A stretch of DNA of 64,000 nt, from NCBI GenBank assembly GCA_002733215.1, contig NVUY01000001.1, positions 80,060 to 144,059 on the forward strand. The letters are read 5' to 3'. Shown piece after piece: positions 16,470 to 24,050 of the stretch (positions are counted from its first letter, which is position 1; every line of letters begins with the position of its first letter). Source of the DNA: Sulfurovum sp. (GTDB lineage: Bacteria > Campylobacterota > Campylobacteria > Campylobacterales > Sulfurovaceae). The notes below the pieces were generated by a model. The model ran no database searches, was not told the DNA's origin, and saw nothing but the letters and a program-made list of their open reading frames with translations. The position numbers and the translations under genes were made by a program.

Positions 16470-16493
16470 AAATGTCTTTGGAATGTGACATTT
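16470..16493. promoter_or_regulatory. 24-bp envelope dyad, copy 1
   Basis: AAATGTC-N10-GACATTT. The dyad lies 43 bp upstream of the lipoprotein start at 16427. An AT-rich box TTTATATAAAA (16439-16449) stands 21 bp away on the gene side, the same spacing as at copy 2. It is likely an activator or repressor site for the 16427-15179 operon. The space 16494-16645 shows only a weak ATGTGG/CCACAT stem. Confidence 0.6.
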
Positions 16494-16645
16494 TCAGACC
16501 TTTGATCTATGTGGTTGGAACTGGCAGTTTATTAGATCTCCTCAACTGTTTATTCTTCAGCCACATTGTGCTCCTTCTACATAGATATTACATCCAGAGA
16601 GAAGCAGAACAAACATCCACAAAGGCAGAAAAAGGTTCAAACTTC

Positions 16646-16972
16646 TTATCTCTGCTGACAATCAAATGCCGGTGAATTTACGATAGAGGCATAACGACCC
16701 TCCGATGTTCTCACAGTAATACACTGTCCGCTTCTACTATGTTTCCAATAGGTATATGAATCTGTATCAGATTTTTCTGTTTTCACATAGACAAAGCCTC
16801 TCTCTTCAAGACTTATTTCGCCATCACGACCTTTGGCACCTACCAAGTCTTTCACATACGGTGTAACCGATGGGGCATTTCCATTTGAAGAAGGATATGC
16901 CCCTCCATCTGTACATCCAACCAAAGCCAAAACTGCCACTCCTGCGAGTGACATTACAATACTATTTTTCAT
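16646..16972 (-). CDS. Small lipoprotein with C-terminal conserved domain
   Basis: 108 aa. The signal peptide ends in lipobox LVGC. The mature region carries an ordered domain (LEERGFVYVKTEKSDTDSY, YWKHSRSGQCITVRTSEGRY, SIVNSPAFDCQ) with two Cys that could form a disulfide. I recall similar sequences in other proteobacteria but know no assigned function. AAAGGAG precedes the ATG. It follows the SurA-like gene after 35 bp and may end the 21915-16646 operon. Confidence 0.65.
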   Translation of the reverse strand: MKNSIVMSLAGVAVLALVGCTDGGAYPSSNGNAPSVTPYVKDLVGAKGRDGEISLEERGFVYVKTEKSDTDSYTYWKHSRSGQCITVRTSEGRYASIVNSPAFDCQQR

Positions 16973-17007
16973 CTTTTCTCCTTTTTATATATAAATGTTG
17001 GGCACTT

Positions 17008-17727
17008 CTAATAAGTTTTATTAAAAGCCTCTTTTGCTTCTTTGCTGCCTTCTTTGTAGAAAGAGTGTTTACTCTCATCAGTAAAATATTCCCAAAATGG
17101 TGCTTCAAAACTTTTATCGATGATCTTAAATGATCCGTTCTTCTCTTGTTCTTTCAGAAATTTATGCAGTGCATCATAAGGTTCCGGTCCCATCTGTTGG
17201 GCAATGATACGCCCGCCATATTGTTCATAGAGTGCTTTATTGATCATGTTTTGTTTTATGAATGTTTTAGCTACAGTTTGCTTGTCTTTGAGAAGCCCTT
17301 TGGGATCCTTTGCTTTTTCTTTATCTTCCTGAATCTCCATGTTATGAAGACTTTTCAGAACATTGAGACTTGACTGAAGATTTTCTCTTTCTTCAGCAGA
17401 AAGCGATCCTGCCTTGAGTTTTTCTTCTGTCTCTAGCATTTTTACATCTCTTTCTTTACGGTCTTTAGCCATAAAGGTATCTAAGTTGGCAATATAAAGA
17501 TCAACATCTTTCTGGCTCACTTCTATCTTATGCTCTTTTGCATACTTTTCCAAAAGTTTTTGACCGATCACAGCCTGCATGAGATTCGCATCTTTGGTTC
17601 TGATCTCCATACCCAATACTTCTGCCACAAGTGGATCTTCTGCTGCACCATAACTCTCTGCGGCAGAAAGTTGCCCTGTTGAGAAAGTAAATATCGTCAA
17701 GATACACCATTTCATTAATTTTTTCAT
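17008..17727 (-). CDS. Periplasmic SurA-N-like chaperone domain protein
   Basis: 239 aa with a signal peptide (cleaved near LSA-AES). The N-terminal part (VAEVLGMEIRTKDANLMQAVIGQKLLEKYAKEHKIEVSQKDVDLYI) resembles the SurA/PrsA N-terminal chaperone domain. No parvulin isomerase domain follows; the rest is a charged helical segment (ERENLQSSLNVLKSLHNME) and a mixed C-terminus. It is likely a periplasmic holdase for envelope proteins. AAGGAT lies 8 nt ahead of the ATG, and it belongs to the cell-wall gene cluster. Confidence 0.6.
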   Translation of the reverse strand: MKKLMKWCILTIFTFSTGQLSAAESYGAAEDPLVAEVLGMEIRTKDANLMQAVIGQKLLEKYAKEHKIEVSQKDVDLYIANLDTFMAKDRKERDVKMLETEEKLKAGSLSAEERENLQSSLNVLKSLHNMEIQEDKEKAKDPKGLLKDKQTVAKTFIKQNMINKALYEQYGGRIIAQQMGPEPYDALHKFLKEQEKNGSFKIIDKSFEAPFWEYFTDESKHSFYKEGSKEAKEAFNKTY

Positions 17728-17741
17728 GTTTATTATCCTTA

Positions 17742-17993
17742 TTATTTAGAGTCAGAAGAGGCAACACTCTTGTCAACACTTGCAATATCAATTTTCTTCT
17801 CATAATCTTTAGAAACTAAAGAGATATGACTTGCATTGTGATCCATAATAATTTCACAGTTTTTATCATGTTTTAACACCAATGTATAAGTATCTGAGTT
17901 GTTTTTAACACTTTCTATGCGAATGTCACAAGGGGCAGCAGCATTTGCATACACTGCGCAAACTGTTGCAAGTAAAAAAGAAAAATATTTCAT
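17742..17993 (-). CDS. Small secreted protein
   Basis: 83 aa. A signal peptide (FLLATVCAVYANA-AAP) precedes a beta-rich 60-residue domain with two Cys (PCDIRIESVKNNSDTYTLVL, KHDKNCEIIMDH), probably disulfide-linked in the periplasm. It starts 3 bp after the LprI-PliI stop, so it is coupled to it. No family recognised. The size and disulfide fit a small inhibitor or binding protein, which is only a guess from context. Confidence 0.6.
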   Translation of the reverse strand: MKYFSFLLATVCAVYANAAAPCDIRIESVKNNSDTYTLVLKHDKNCEIIMDHNASHISLVSKDYEKKIDIASVDKSVASSDSK

Positions 17994-17996
17994 CTC

Positions 17997-18863
17997 TTAT
18001 TTGAAGTCTGTGCTTTTCACAAGTTTAAGTACCCAGCCTGCTTCACCAGCTTTTAACTTATACTCCAACTGACGTGTACCGCCTGTAGCCTTTGCATTAC
18101 TGTCATCCTTTTTATAGATAGGGAAACGTCTAGCCAAAGTATGTTCAACAAGAGAAAACATATCATGTCCCATGTAGCCTTGACTACGTTCTTTATCTTC
18201 TTCTAAAGGAGGTAAATAGATGGCTGTCATAGATTTATTACGATTAGAAGCATACGCTACCAAAGAGCCATAAGAACCTGACCCCGCAGAGGCGATATAG
18301 ACATAGACTTCAGGAAAACCATCTTTATTTAGGTCTTCTATTTCTGCATCTACTACACGTCCGTCAATCTCTTTGCTAACGGTTTCATTTACTATAGTGA
18401 GTCCATGAGGTTTTATGTAGAGTTGACGCAATGAACCTTCTCCTGTTGTCACAATATCAAAAGTAATACCCTGTAAAGATAACGTTTTTTGGAAAGTATA
18501 TTTTTCAACTGCTGTCTTCTTAGCACCCAAAGCATATTTTCCTTTCAACTCATCTATACGAAGATGATACGCATCTTCCATACACTGTGCTTCATTCTCT
18601 GCTTTCCAGCAGTCATTACGTCCTTTGATCCAGCCTCTTTGATGTGTTTTAAGCATATCTTCTTTAGAAGCTTTTTTTAAAGCTTGATGATACACTTTGG
18701 ACAGTTCTCTATCGAGATCCATCAATGCATCAGAGCTACAGATGATTCCCTCTGCACTGTCTTTCTTTACCTTGGAGCAGTCAAAACTGGGTTGATTGGC
18801 ACACAGAGGTACCAGTGCTAATGAGAGAACAAAAAATATATTTTGTATCTGTGTGATCTTCAT
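17997..18863 (-). CDS. Two-domain lysozyme inhibitor: LprI/DUF1311 plus PliI
   Basis: 288 aa with a signal peptide. Residues about 25-110 are the LprI/DUF1311 domain (FDCSKVKKDSAEGIICSSD, ALMDLDRELSKVYHQAL, QRGWIKGRNDCW). Residues about 120-285 match PliI, the periplasmic inhibitor of invertebrate-type lysozyme (LSLQGITFDIVT, AEIEDLNKDGFPEVYVYI, SAGSGSYGSLVAYASN, IYLPPL, GYMGHDMFSLVEHTLARRFP); the SGSY stretch corresponds to the inhibitory loop. The fusion would give one secreted protein with two inhibitor modules. Adjacent L,D-transpeptidases place it in a cell-wall protection cluster. Confidence 0.8.
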   Translation of the reverse strand: MKITQIQNIFFVLSLALVPLCANQPSFDCSKVKKDSAEGIICSSDALMDLDRELSKVYHQALKKASKEDMLKTHQRGWIKGRNDCWKAENEAQCMEDAYHLRIDELKGKYALGAKKTAVEKYTFQKTLSLQGITFDIVTTGEGSLRQLYIKPHGLTIVNETVSKEIDGRVVDAEIEDLNKDGFPEVYVYIASAGSGSYGSLVAYASNRNKSMTAIYLPPLEEDKERSQGYMGHDMFSLVEHTLARRFPIYKKDDSNAKATGGTRQLEYKLKAGEAGWVLKLVKSTDFK

Positions 18864-18874
18864 GCTACGATCCT

Positions 18875-19486
18875 TTAGTATGATTTAACATCTTGTTTAA
18901 ACTGTTCTAACTCTTGCTTTAAAAACTGTCCGTAATGCCCTCTCATGATCACCACTTTCGTATGTGTATCAACCCACTTGAACATGGCCTCAACATCTTT
19001 TCTCCCTACATGGATACAACCGTGAGAAAGTGCTCTTGTATTACCCAGGTGTAATGCATGCCCCTGATTGGTAAACAGCATTTCAAAATCCATATTATTC
19101 ACCCCGTTCGCTGAAGGATGTGCTCCTGACATGTGGTAACGTCTTTTTAAGATAATAGGAAAAATGCCGTTTGGTGTTTCATGTCCGCCATACGCACCCG
19201 ATGATATCTTGTCTACCCACCAGATCGTTCCGTCTTCATCTACCGCGTACGATTTACCTTCACTTCCCGGTTCACTTACAGAAACAACAACAAACTTTTT
19301 GCCTTTCAGGTTTACTATTTTTGTATTACCGTGTTTGTCTTTTACTTCAAATTCTGTGGCACTTAATGGGGTAATAGTTTTTGCCTGATGTTTAAATTTG
19401 GAAACAACCACTTCTCTTTTCTCATTTGCCTGTGCTACATTTACAAATACAAAAGCAGCCAGTACCATTGTCAATATTTTTGTCAT
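18875..19486 (-). CDS. L,D-transpeptidase (YkuD family), short
   Basis: 203 aa from ATG 19486, preceded by GGAAGAG; ATG 19504 is also possible. A signal peptide is followed by a YkuD domain with the catalytic motif SHGCIHVGRKD (Cys near residue 157) and the upstream His (GHALHLGNT). It acts in the periplasm on murein tetrapeptides, forming 3-3 crosslinks or anchoring proteins. It comes directly after the larger Ldt gene. Two Ldts in tandem with lysozyme inhibitors suggest response to cell-wall attack. Confidence 0.88.
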   Translation of the reverse strand: MTKILTMVLAAFVFVNVAQANEKREVVVSKFKHQAKTITPLSATEFEVKDKHGNTKIVNLKGKKFVVVSVSEPGSEGKSYAVDEDGTIWWVDKISSGAYGGHETPNGIFPIILKRRYHMSGAHPSANGVNNMDFEMLFTNQGHALHLGNTRALSHGCIHVGRKDVEAMFKWVDTHTKVVIMRGHYGQFLKQELEQFKQDVKSY

Positions 19487-19503
19487 TTCTCTTCCTTTTT
19501 TCA

Positions 19504-21612
19504 TTAATATTTACTCCCGGTCAACTGCATTTTGTCATATCCGTAAATATCGTCTCTAAAGTTTACAGTGCCATCACTTGCGACCCATGTCGTTAAGTAT
19601 ATCATATCAACGGGGATCGAATGAGAGAGTCTCAATGGTGTTTTTTTATTGTGCTCCAATGTTTTTTGCGCTTTTTCAAAATCTATTTTAGGATCCATCT
19701 TTGAAAATGTTTCAAGTAATTGAACGGGTTGGTGTAACCTAACACAACCATGACTTAAAGATCTCTTATCTTTAGAAAAGAGATTTTTTTGATTGGTATC
19801 ATGCATATAGACAGAATACTTGTTCGGAAAAAGATATTTGATCTTACCTAAAGCATTATGCACTCCCGGAGACTGCATAAATTTATACGGAGGCAGTTTA
19901 CGTCCATACTTGTGCCAGTTGACATTATGCGGGTTGACCAAAGGAGAATGTTCAGAGTATCCGGTATGGATCTCTATTTTCTTGCTCTTGGTATAGTTTC
20001 TGTTCTTTTTTAGTTTGGGGATCATCTCACCTCGTATGATACTCGCAGGTATTCTCCAGTACGGGTTAAGAACGATCGTACGTACCCTGTTGTAAAATAT
20101 CGGTGTATTGTGCCCTTTTCTCCCCACGATCACACGCATCGTTTCGATAAGCTCTTCTTTATCATAAACATACATCGTATATCCCGGGATATTGACCCAG
20201 ATCTGATAGCGGTCATGGCTGCGTTTGACCCATTTCATACGATCGAGGTTCAGTTTGATACGGGCGACTTTTTCTTCAGCACTTTCCATAAGAGCCTTAC
20301 GTGTCATCGGCCCGATATATCCTTCTGCTGTCAAACCGTGTCTGGTCTGAAACTTTTTGACCGCCTCCAAAAGACAGCTGTCATAACGTGTTGTAGTGTT
20401 TTTGTCAGAACAAGGCTGATAGTCGTCTTCCATGGTCAGTCTTTCCCGTATGAGAGGGATCACAGCATTTTTCATACCCGGTTCCATGTCTCTAAACTCA
20501 GGAAGAACCTGCCAACCTCCCGCAGCTGCCATGCCCTGATATTTTTCCAGTGCCGCAAGCAATTTGTCATAAAGAGGAAAAAGAGGTTTCGCCTCTTTAA
20601 AAGCATGATCCAGTGAGCCGTGGCTGATCGCTTCTATCAGCAGGGATTCGGGAGAAGAGAGTATGTTGTGTACCACCCAGTCAGCATTTCTCTTCTTTCT
20701 CAACTTCGCCTGAAATGCCTTCCAGTCTATATTTCCATATAGCGCATGAGACATATAGTCCTGGTAGAGTTGGGCGATTTCAAATTCATAAGCAACGATC
20801 TTTTGCTTCTCTTCAGGTATCTCGATGGCTTTTAGTTTTTGGTAACCTTGGTACGCAGAAGAGTTTCTGTCCAGTGTAATGTCACTCTCTATGTGTTTGA
20901 AAAGATCTTTGGTATAAGAAGAAAAACCTGCCTGAGTGATCCAGACCGGCTGAAAATTAAGCAATTCATACATGGCTTTGAGTCTCTCTTTACCATCCTT
21001 GCTGGTCAGCATGGTAATGCTCTCCATATCCATCTTCTCACTCTCTTTGATGATGGTCATATTCGCATCCATCATCGGGGTACGATAAATGATCCTCTCT
21101 TCAGAAATGGCATTAAGGGCATCGATCAAAGACTTCTCTTTGAGTGCATGCTGCAACAAAGAAAGGGCTGTATATTTACTCTTTCTCTCTTTAAGGATAT
21201 CGCCGATGTGCTTGACATAAAGCTTCATCAGACCAAGCTCTATTTCTACTTTATCTGCCAAGGCATCAGAGTTAAAGATCTTCTCCTCATTAGGCACAAG
21301 TTTTTTGTATGTTGTAACAAGCTCTTTATGCAGTCCTTTTTTAAAGTCTGCTTTGAGCTCATGCACCAGCAGTTCGGCATACTGTGACAGATAATCTTTA
21401 TCTACCCATACCGGCTGATAATCGATCGCCCGGTAAAGCTCCTGTACTTTTTTAGAAGAAGAGGTGACGGACTTTTCGATCTCTGCAGACATCTGTGCAT
21501 TGAACTCTTGCTGTTCCTCCTGATAGATCTCCTGATAATCCAATACGGATGCATGCACTGCACCCATACTCAGACAGATCGACAATACAATACTTTTAAA
21601 TTTTAATTTCAT
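19504..21612 (-). CDS. LdtD/YcbB-like L,D-transpeptidase
   Basis: 702 aa with a signal peptide. The N-terminal half holds scaffold helices, including two related segments (ELYRAIDYQPVWVDKDYLSQY and AMYELLNFQPVWITQAGFSSY). A peptidoglycan-binding motif (CLLEAVKKFQTRHGLTAEGYIG) precedes the YkuD domain, whose catalytic motif is SHGCVRL with Cys623. This is the layout of E. coli LdtD (YcbB), which forms 3-3 crosslinks under envelope stress. It lies 6 bp after the small lipoprotein at 21619-21915, so it is in the operon led by dyad copy 2. Confidence 0.9.
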   Translation of the reverse strand: MKLKFKSIVLSICLSMGAVHASVLDYQEIYQEEQQEFNAQMSAEIEKSVTSSSKKVQELYRAIDYQPVWVDKDYLSQYAELLVHELKADFKKGLHKELVTTYKKLVPNEEKIFNSDALADKVEIELGLMKLYVKHIGDILKERKSKYTALSLLQHALKEKSLIDALNAISEERIIYRTPMMDANMTIIKESEKMDMESITMLTSKDGKERLKAMYELLNFQPVWITQAGFSSYTKDLFKHIESDITLDRNSSAYQGYQKLKAIEIPEEKQKIVAYEFEIAQLYQDYMSHALYGNIDWKAFQAKLRKKRNADWVVHNILSSPESLLIEAISHGSLDHAFKEAKPLFPLYDKLLAALEKYQGMAAAGGWQVLPEFRDMEPGMKNAVIPLIRERLTMEDDYQPCSDKNTTTRYDSCLLEAVKKFQTRHGLTAEGYIGPMTRKALMESAEEKVARIKLNLDRMKWVKRSHDRYQIWVNIPGYTMYVYDKEELIETMRVIVGRKGHNTPIFYNRVRTIVLNPYWRIPASIIRGEMIPKLKKNRNYTKSKKIEIHTGYSEHSPLVNPHNVNWHKYGRKLPPYKFMQSPGVHNALGKIKYLFPNKYSVYMHDTNQKNLFSKDKRSLSHGCVRLHQPVQLLETFSKMDPKIDFEKAQKTLEHNKKTPLRLSHSIPVDMIYLTTWVASDGTVNFRDDIYGYDKMQLTGSKY

Positions 21613-21618
21613 ACTATT

Positions 21619-21915
21619 CTATCTCCCTTTACACTGAAGTCGGCCGTCTTCCCAGCCGATCTTATAACTTTGATTGTTATTGAATTTATTATGATTTTTA
21701 GTATAGTCGCCATCTGCTGTTCGACAGGCATCTCTCACACCCTGTTTAAAATCAGCATTTCTGTCAGAACCAAAATTAACACCATTATAGATGTAGGCAT
21801 CTCCGCCTGATGGCATGGAGGGGGAAGAGGTAGATAGAGCAGAGGGAGTACAGGCAGAGAGTAAAAATCCTGTAACTATGGCTGTAGTTGCGATAAGTGT
21901 TTTTGTTTGTTTCAT
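21619..21915 (-). CDS. Small lipoprotein heading the Ldt operon
   Basis: 98 aa with lipobox LLSAC. The mature part is Ser/Pro-rich, then YIYNGVNFGSDRNADFKQGV, RDACRTADGDY and SYKIGWEDGRLQCKGR, with two Cys likely bridged. This C-terminal pattern occurs in small lipoproteins of other proteobacteria without known function. AAAAGG lies 8 nt upstream within a tandem 13-bp repeat. It is the first gene after dyad copy 2. Confidence 0.65.
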   Translation of the reverse strand: MKQTKTLIATTAIVTGFLLSACTPSALSTSSPSMPSGGDAYIYNGVNFGSDRNADFKQGVRDACRTADGDYTKNHNKFNNNQSYKIGWEDGRLQCKGR

Positions 21916-21916
21916 T

Positions 21917-21955
21917 AAATGTCCTTTTAAAATGTCCTTTTAAAATGTCTTTAAA
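21917..21955. repeat. Tandem 13-bp repeat in the ribosome-site region
   Basis: Units beginning AAATGTC stand at 21917, 21930 and 21943 (two full AAATGTCCTTTTA units and a partial third). Read on the gene strand each full unit carries an AAAAGGACATTT ribosome-site-like segment. AAATGTC is also the half-site of the 24-bp dyads, so the repeat may have a regulatory as well as a translational role. Confidence 0.55.
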
Positions 21956-22041
21956 TTATATCAAATATTCTTCTCTCAAAACTAAAAACAGTATAGTTTT
22001 TTTCATCTTTTTTATATAAAACATGACAAAGTATAGCTATG

Positions 22042-22065
22042 AAATGTCTGCAAAATGCGACATTT
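22042..22065. promoter_or_regulatory. 24-bp envelope dyad, copy 2
   Basis: AAATGTC-N10-GACATTT, 127 bp upstream of the 21915 start. TTTATATAAAA (22011-22021) lies 21 bp away on the gene side, as at copy 1. It probably controls the 21915-16646 operon with both L,D-transpeptidases and the lysozyme inhibitor. Confidence 0.6.
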
Positions 22066-22140
22066 ACAGAATTGATTTTGTCATAATGAAGAAGAAAGGG
22101 GTTGATGCTGAAAAATCAGAGCATTCAATAAACAGGCAGA

Positions 22141-22213
22141 GGAACCTCAAACTTGTTTGAGGACATGTGAGAGTTTGATATTTTGTTTTTTGCCTAAACA
22201 AGTTTAGGGTTCC
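22141..22213. repeat. REP-like inverted pair of palindromes
   Basis: Left unit 22141-22162 contains CCTCAAAC-TT-GTTTGAGG; right unit 22193-22213 contains CCTAAAC-AA-GTTTAGG. The right unit is a near copy of the left in reverse orientation, so the pair forms a cruciform like a bacterial interspersed mosaic element. It occupies the gene-free stretch 21956-22335. The rest of that stretch holds dyad copy 2 and a TCATCG-AGA-CGATGA stem near 22270 downstream of the 22336 gene. Confidence 0.55.
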
Positions 22214-22335
22214 AAAGAGTGTCTTCCTAACTAGATTTAAATCCAAAAAGAAAGTGCTGAGGCAGACATTTCATCGAGACGATGAGAACGAGAAAAAAAA
22301 TTACTTTCTTAAAAGTGTGATACTCAGAGCTGCTC

Positions 22336-22596
22336 TTACTCTTCTGTTTCTTTTTGCGATGAGACATAAAGTACCAGACCCAATATGATCATAACAACAA
22401 GAGAACGCTCAAGATGCATATCCATGGTTGATACAGAGGTATCATTGCCTGCCATTACAGCATTAAGTGCTTGCATTTTATACTCTCCTAAAACAATGCT
22501 GTCAAGTATCGCAGAAACAGAATGTGTCAGTCCGTTCACTGCAAACAGAAGCAGTGAACCCACAATGAAGAAGATTCCAATGGTTCTTCTATACAT
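22336..22596 (-). CDS. Small two-helix membrane protein
   Basis: 86 aa. Helices lie at about residues 5-22 (IGIFFIVGSLLLFAVNGL) and 66-82 (LVVMIILGLVLYVSS), with a short loop between that would face the periplasm. No clear ribosome site precedes ATG 22596, so the start is uncertain. Dyad copy 3 lies 110 bp upstream, which links it to the envelope cluster. No family recognised. Confidence 0.55.
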   Translation of the reverse strand: MYRRTIGIFFIVGSLLLFAVNGLTHSVSAILDSIVLGEYKMQALNAVMAGNDTSVSTMDMHLERSLVVMIILGLVLYVSSQKETEE

Positions 22597-22705
22597 ACAA
22601 ACTGTCTTTGGATGGGCTATTAAGCCCTCTTAAGATTTGAACCATCTTTATTCTCCCCTGCCTATCTGTCACGAAGAAACATAGCAATATTAAACTATAT
22701 CTCTA

Positions 22706-22729
22706 AAATGTCTTCAAAATGCGACATTT
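22706..22729. promoter_or_regulatory. 24-bp envelope dyad, copy 3
   Basis: AAATGTC-N10-GACATTT, upstream of the small membrane protein gene 22596-22336. The spacer (TTCAAAATGC) is nearly that of copy 2. The TTTATATAAAA box of copies 1 and 2 is not conserved here, but an adjacent ACTATATCTC segment resembles theirs. Confidence 0.55.
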
Positions 22730-22769
22730 CAAAGATTATGGTTGTTTTGAAGAAGTGGTTTTTCCATTT

Positions 22770-23969
22770 TTAATATAAAAATCCAAATAGCCACAAGGGG
22801 ATTTTGTTCCCATAACCTACTTCAATTTCATCTTGCACTACAAAACTATTTGTTTCATCTTTTATCTGTTTAAAACTTTTATTTTTCCCACCAATCTCAA
22901 ATAAATACTTTTTATCAACTAAAAAATCACCGTTCTTTACTACATTTAGCTTGTATTTTAAAGAGACTTGATTTGCAAAAAAAGTCTCTCTGATACTTCC
23001 TTTTTCAGCACTGTCACAGTAAGCATACAGCAAATTTGTATTGTTTAAATATATTTTTGCCGGTTTAGATATTTTTTTAACACCACTCACATTTTCATCT
23101 ACCAACAGTAACATTTGACCATCATGAAGGTAGGAGATATAGTCATATAATTTCACCCTGCTAATCTCTGCTGATGCTGCAATTTTTGTGTAGTTTACTT
23201 CAAATGGTTTTGATTCACAAACTACTTCGAGTAGTTTTTTTAACTTATATGTATATTTCTGCTCTATTAAACCCAAGGAAGTTAAATCTAAATCTATCGT
23301 TAAGTTGATAGTATTTAAAAGACTTTGATAATAAGATGTCTGTTTATCAAAATAGAAAGGATAATACCCTGTTTTAAGGTACTCTTTAAACTCAGAGAGT
23401 ATATTGATTTTTTCTGTTTCTGCTGTAAGGTTTGTGATGATTTTAGTATGCTCACTCAGTAAACTATCAATAGAATGACTTTGTAATTTTAATGCAAACT
23501 TTAGTTCCACATACTCTCTAAACGAAAATCCATTCAAATTATAAAGCGTCACTCTTCTACTCAAATCACTTTTAGCATTGAGTATAGATGTTGCGCTGCT
23601 GCCTGTAAAAAGAACATTTATATCATATAAATCGTAGATTGATTTAAGATAGGAACTAAAATCATTATAGCGATGAACTTCATCAAGAAGAAGATACTCT
23701 CCTCCATCATTGACAAACTCTTCTACTACCTCAAGTAAGTCAACCCCTGTTAAAAATGGATAATCAAGTGAAATATAAAGTGCTTTTTTATTCGCTTCTT
23801 CCAGCTCTTTTAAGTACTGAAACAAAAGTGTCGTTTTTCCAACACCTCTAGCACCAAAAATTGCTACCATTTTATCAGAATAATCTATCTCCTCATAAAG
23901 ATATCTTCTATACTCTATCAACTGTAATTTTTTTAATCGTTCCTGGTATTTGTAAAGTTTCTCTAACAT
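22770..23969 (-). CDS. AAA-family ATPase with DUF4143-type C-terminal domain
   Basis: 399 aa. Walker A GARGVGKTT (about residue 39) and Walker B EYLLLDEVHR (about 92) lie in the N-terminal AAA domain, with sensor-1 FTGSSAT. The C-terminal half contains a winged-helix-like region (YTKIAASAEISRVKLYDYISYL) and a PD-(D/E)XK-like beta segment (YLFEIGGKNKS). Such ATPases are common accessory genes in bacteria and archaea with unclear roles. It is the first gene after two palindromic operators and lies between the envelope cluster and decayed two-component genes, so recent transfer is plausible. Confidence 0.8.
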   Translation of the reverse strand: MLEKLYKYQERLKKLQLIEYRRYLYEEIDYSDKMVAIFGARGVGKTTLLFQYLKELEEANKKALYISLDYPFLTGVDLLEVVEEFVNDGGEYLLLDEVHRYNDFSSYLKSIYDLYDINVLFTGSSATSILNAKSDLSRRVTLYNLNGFSFREYVELKFALKLQSHSIDSLLSEHTKIITNLTAETEKINILSEFKEYLKTGYYPFYFDKQTSYYQSLLNTINLTIDLDLTSLGLIEQKYTYKLKKLLEVVCESKPFEVNYTKIAASAEISRVKLYDYISYLHDGQMLLLVDENVSGVKKISKPAKIYLNNTNLLYAYCDSAEKGSIRETFFANQVSLKYKLNVVKNGDFLVDKKYLFEIGGKNKSFKQIKDETNSFVVQDEIEVGYGNKIPLWLFGFLY

Positions 23970-23982
23970 TTTTTACCTCTAG

Positions 23983-24050
23983 TGTAAATGTATATGATCG
24001 TTTACAATTATACTCTTTAGGGCTTTGTAAATGCTTATATACATTTACAA
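23983..24050 (-). promoter_or_regulatory. Twin palindromic operators around the ATPase promoter
   Basis: TGTAAA-N12-TTTACA lies at 23983-24006 and TTGTAAATG-N8-CATTTACAA at 24025-24050. On the minus strand a TATAAT box (24012-24007) sits between them. The second palindrome also encodes the last residues and stop of the truncated response regulator. The arrangement suggests strong repression of the ATPase gene. Confidence 0.55.

Noticed and set aside
20110-20616. 168-codon plus-strand frame inside the LdtD-like gene
   Set aside because: No ribosome site, no recognisable motif, and it lies wholly within a gene with strong family motifs.
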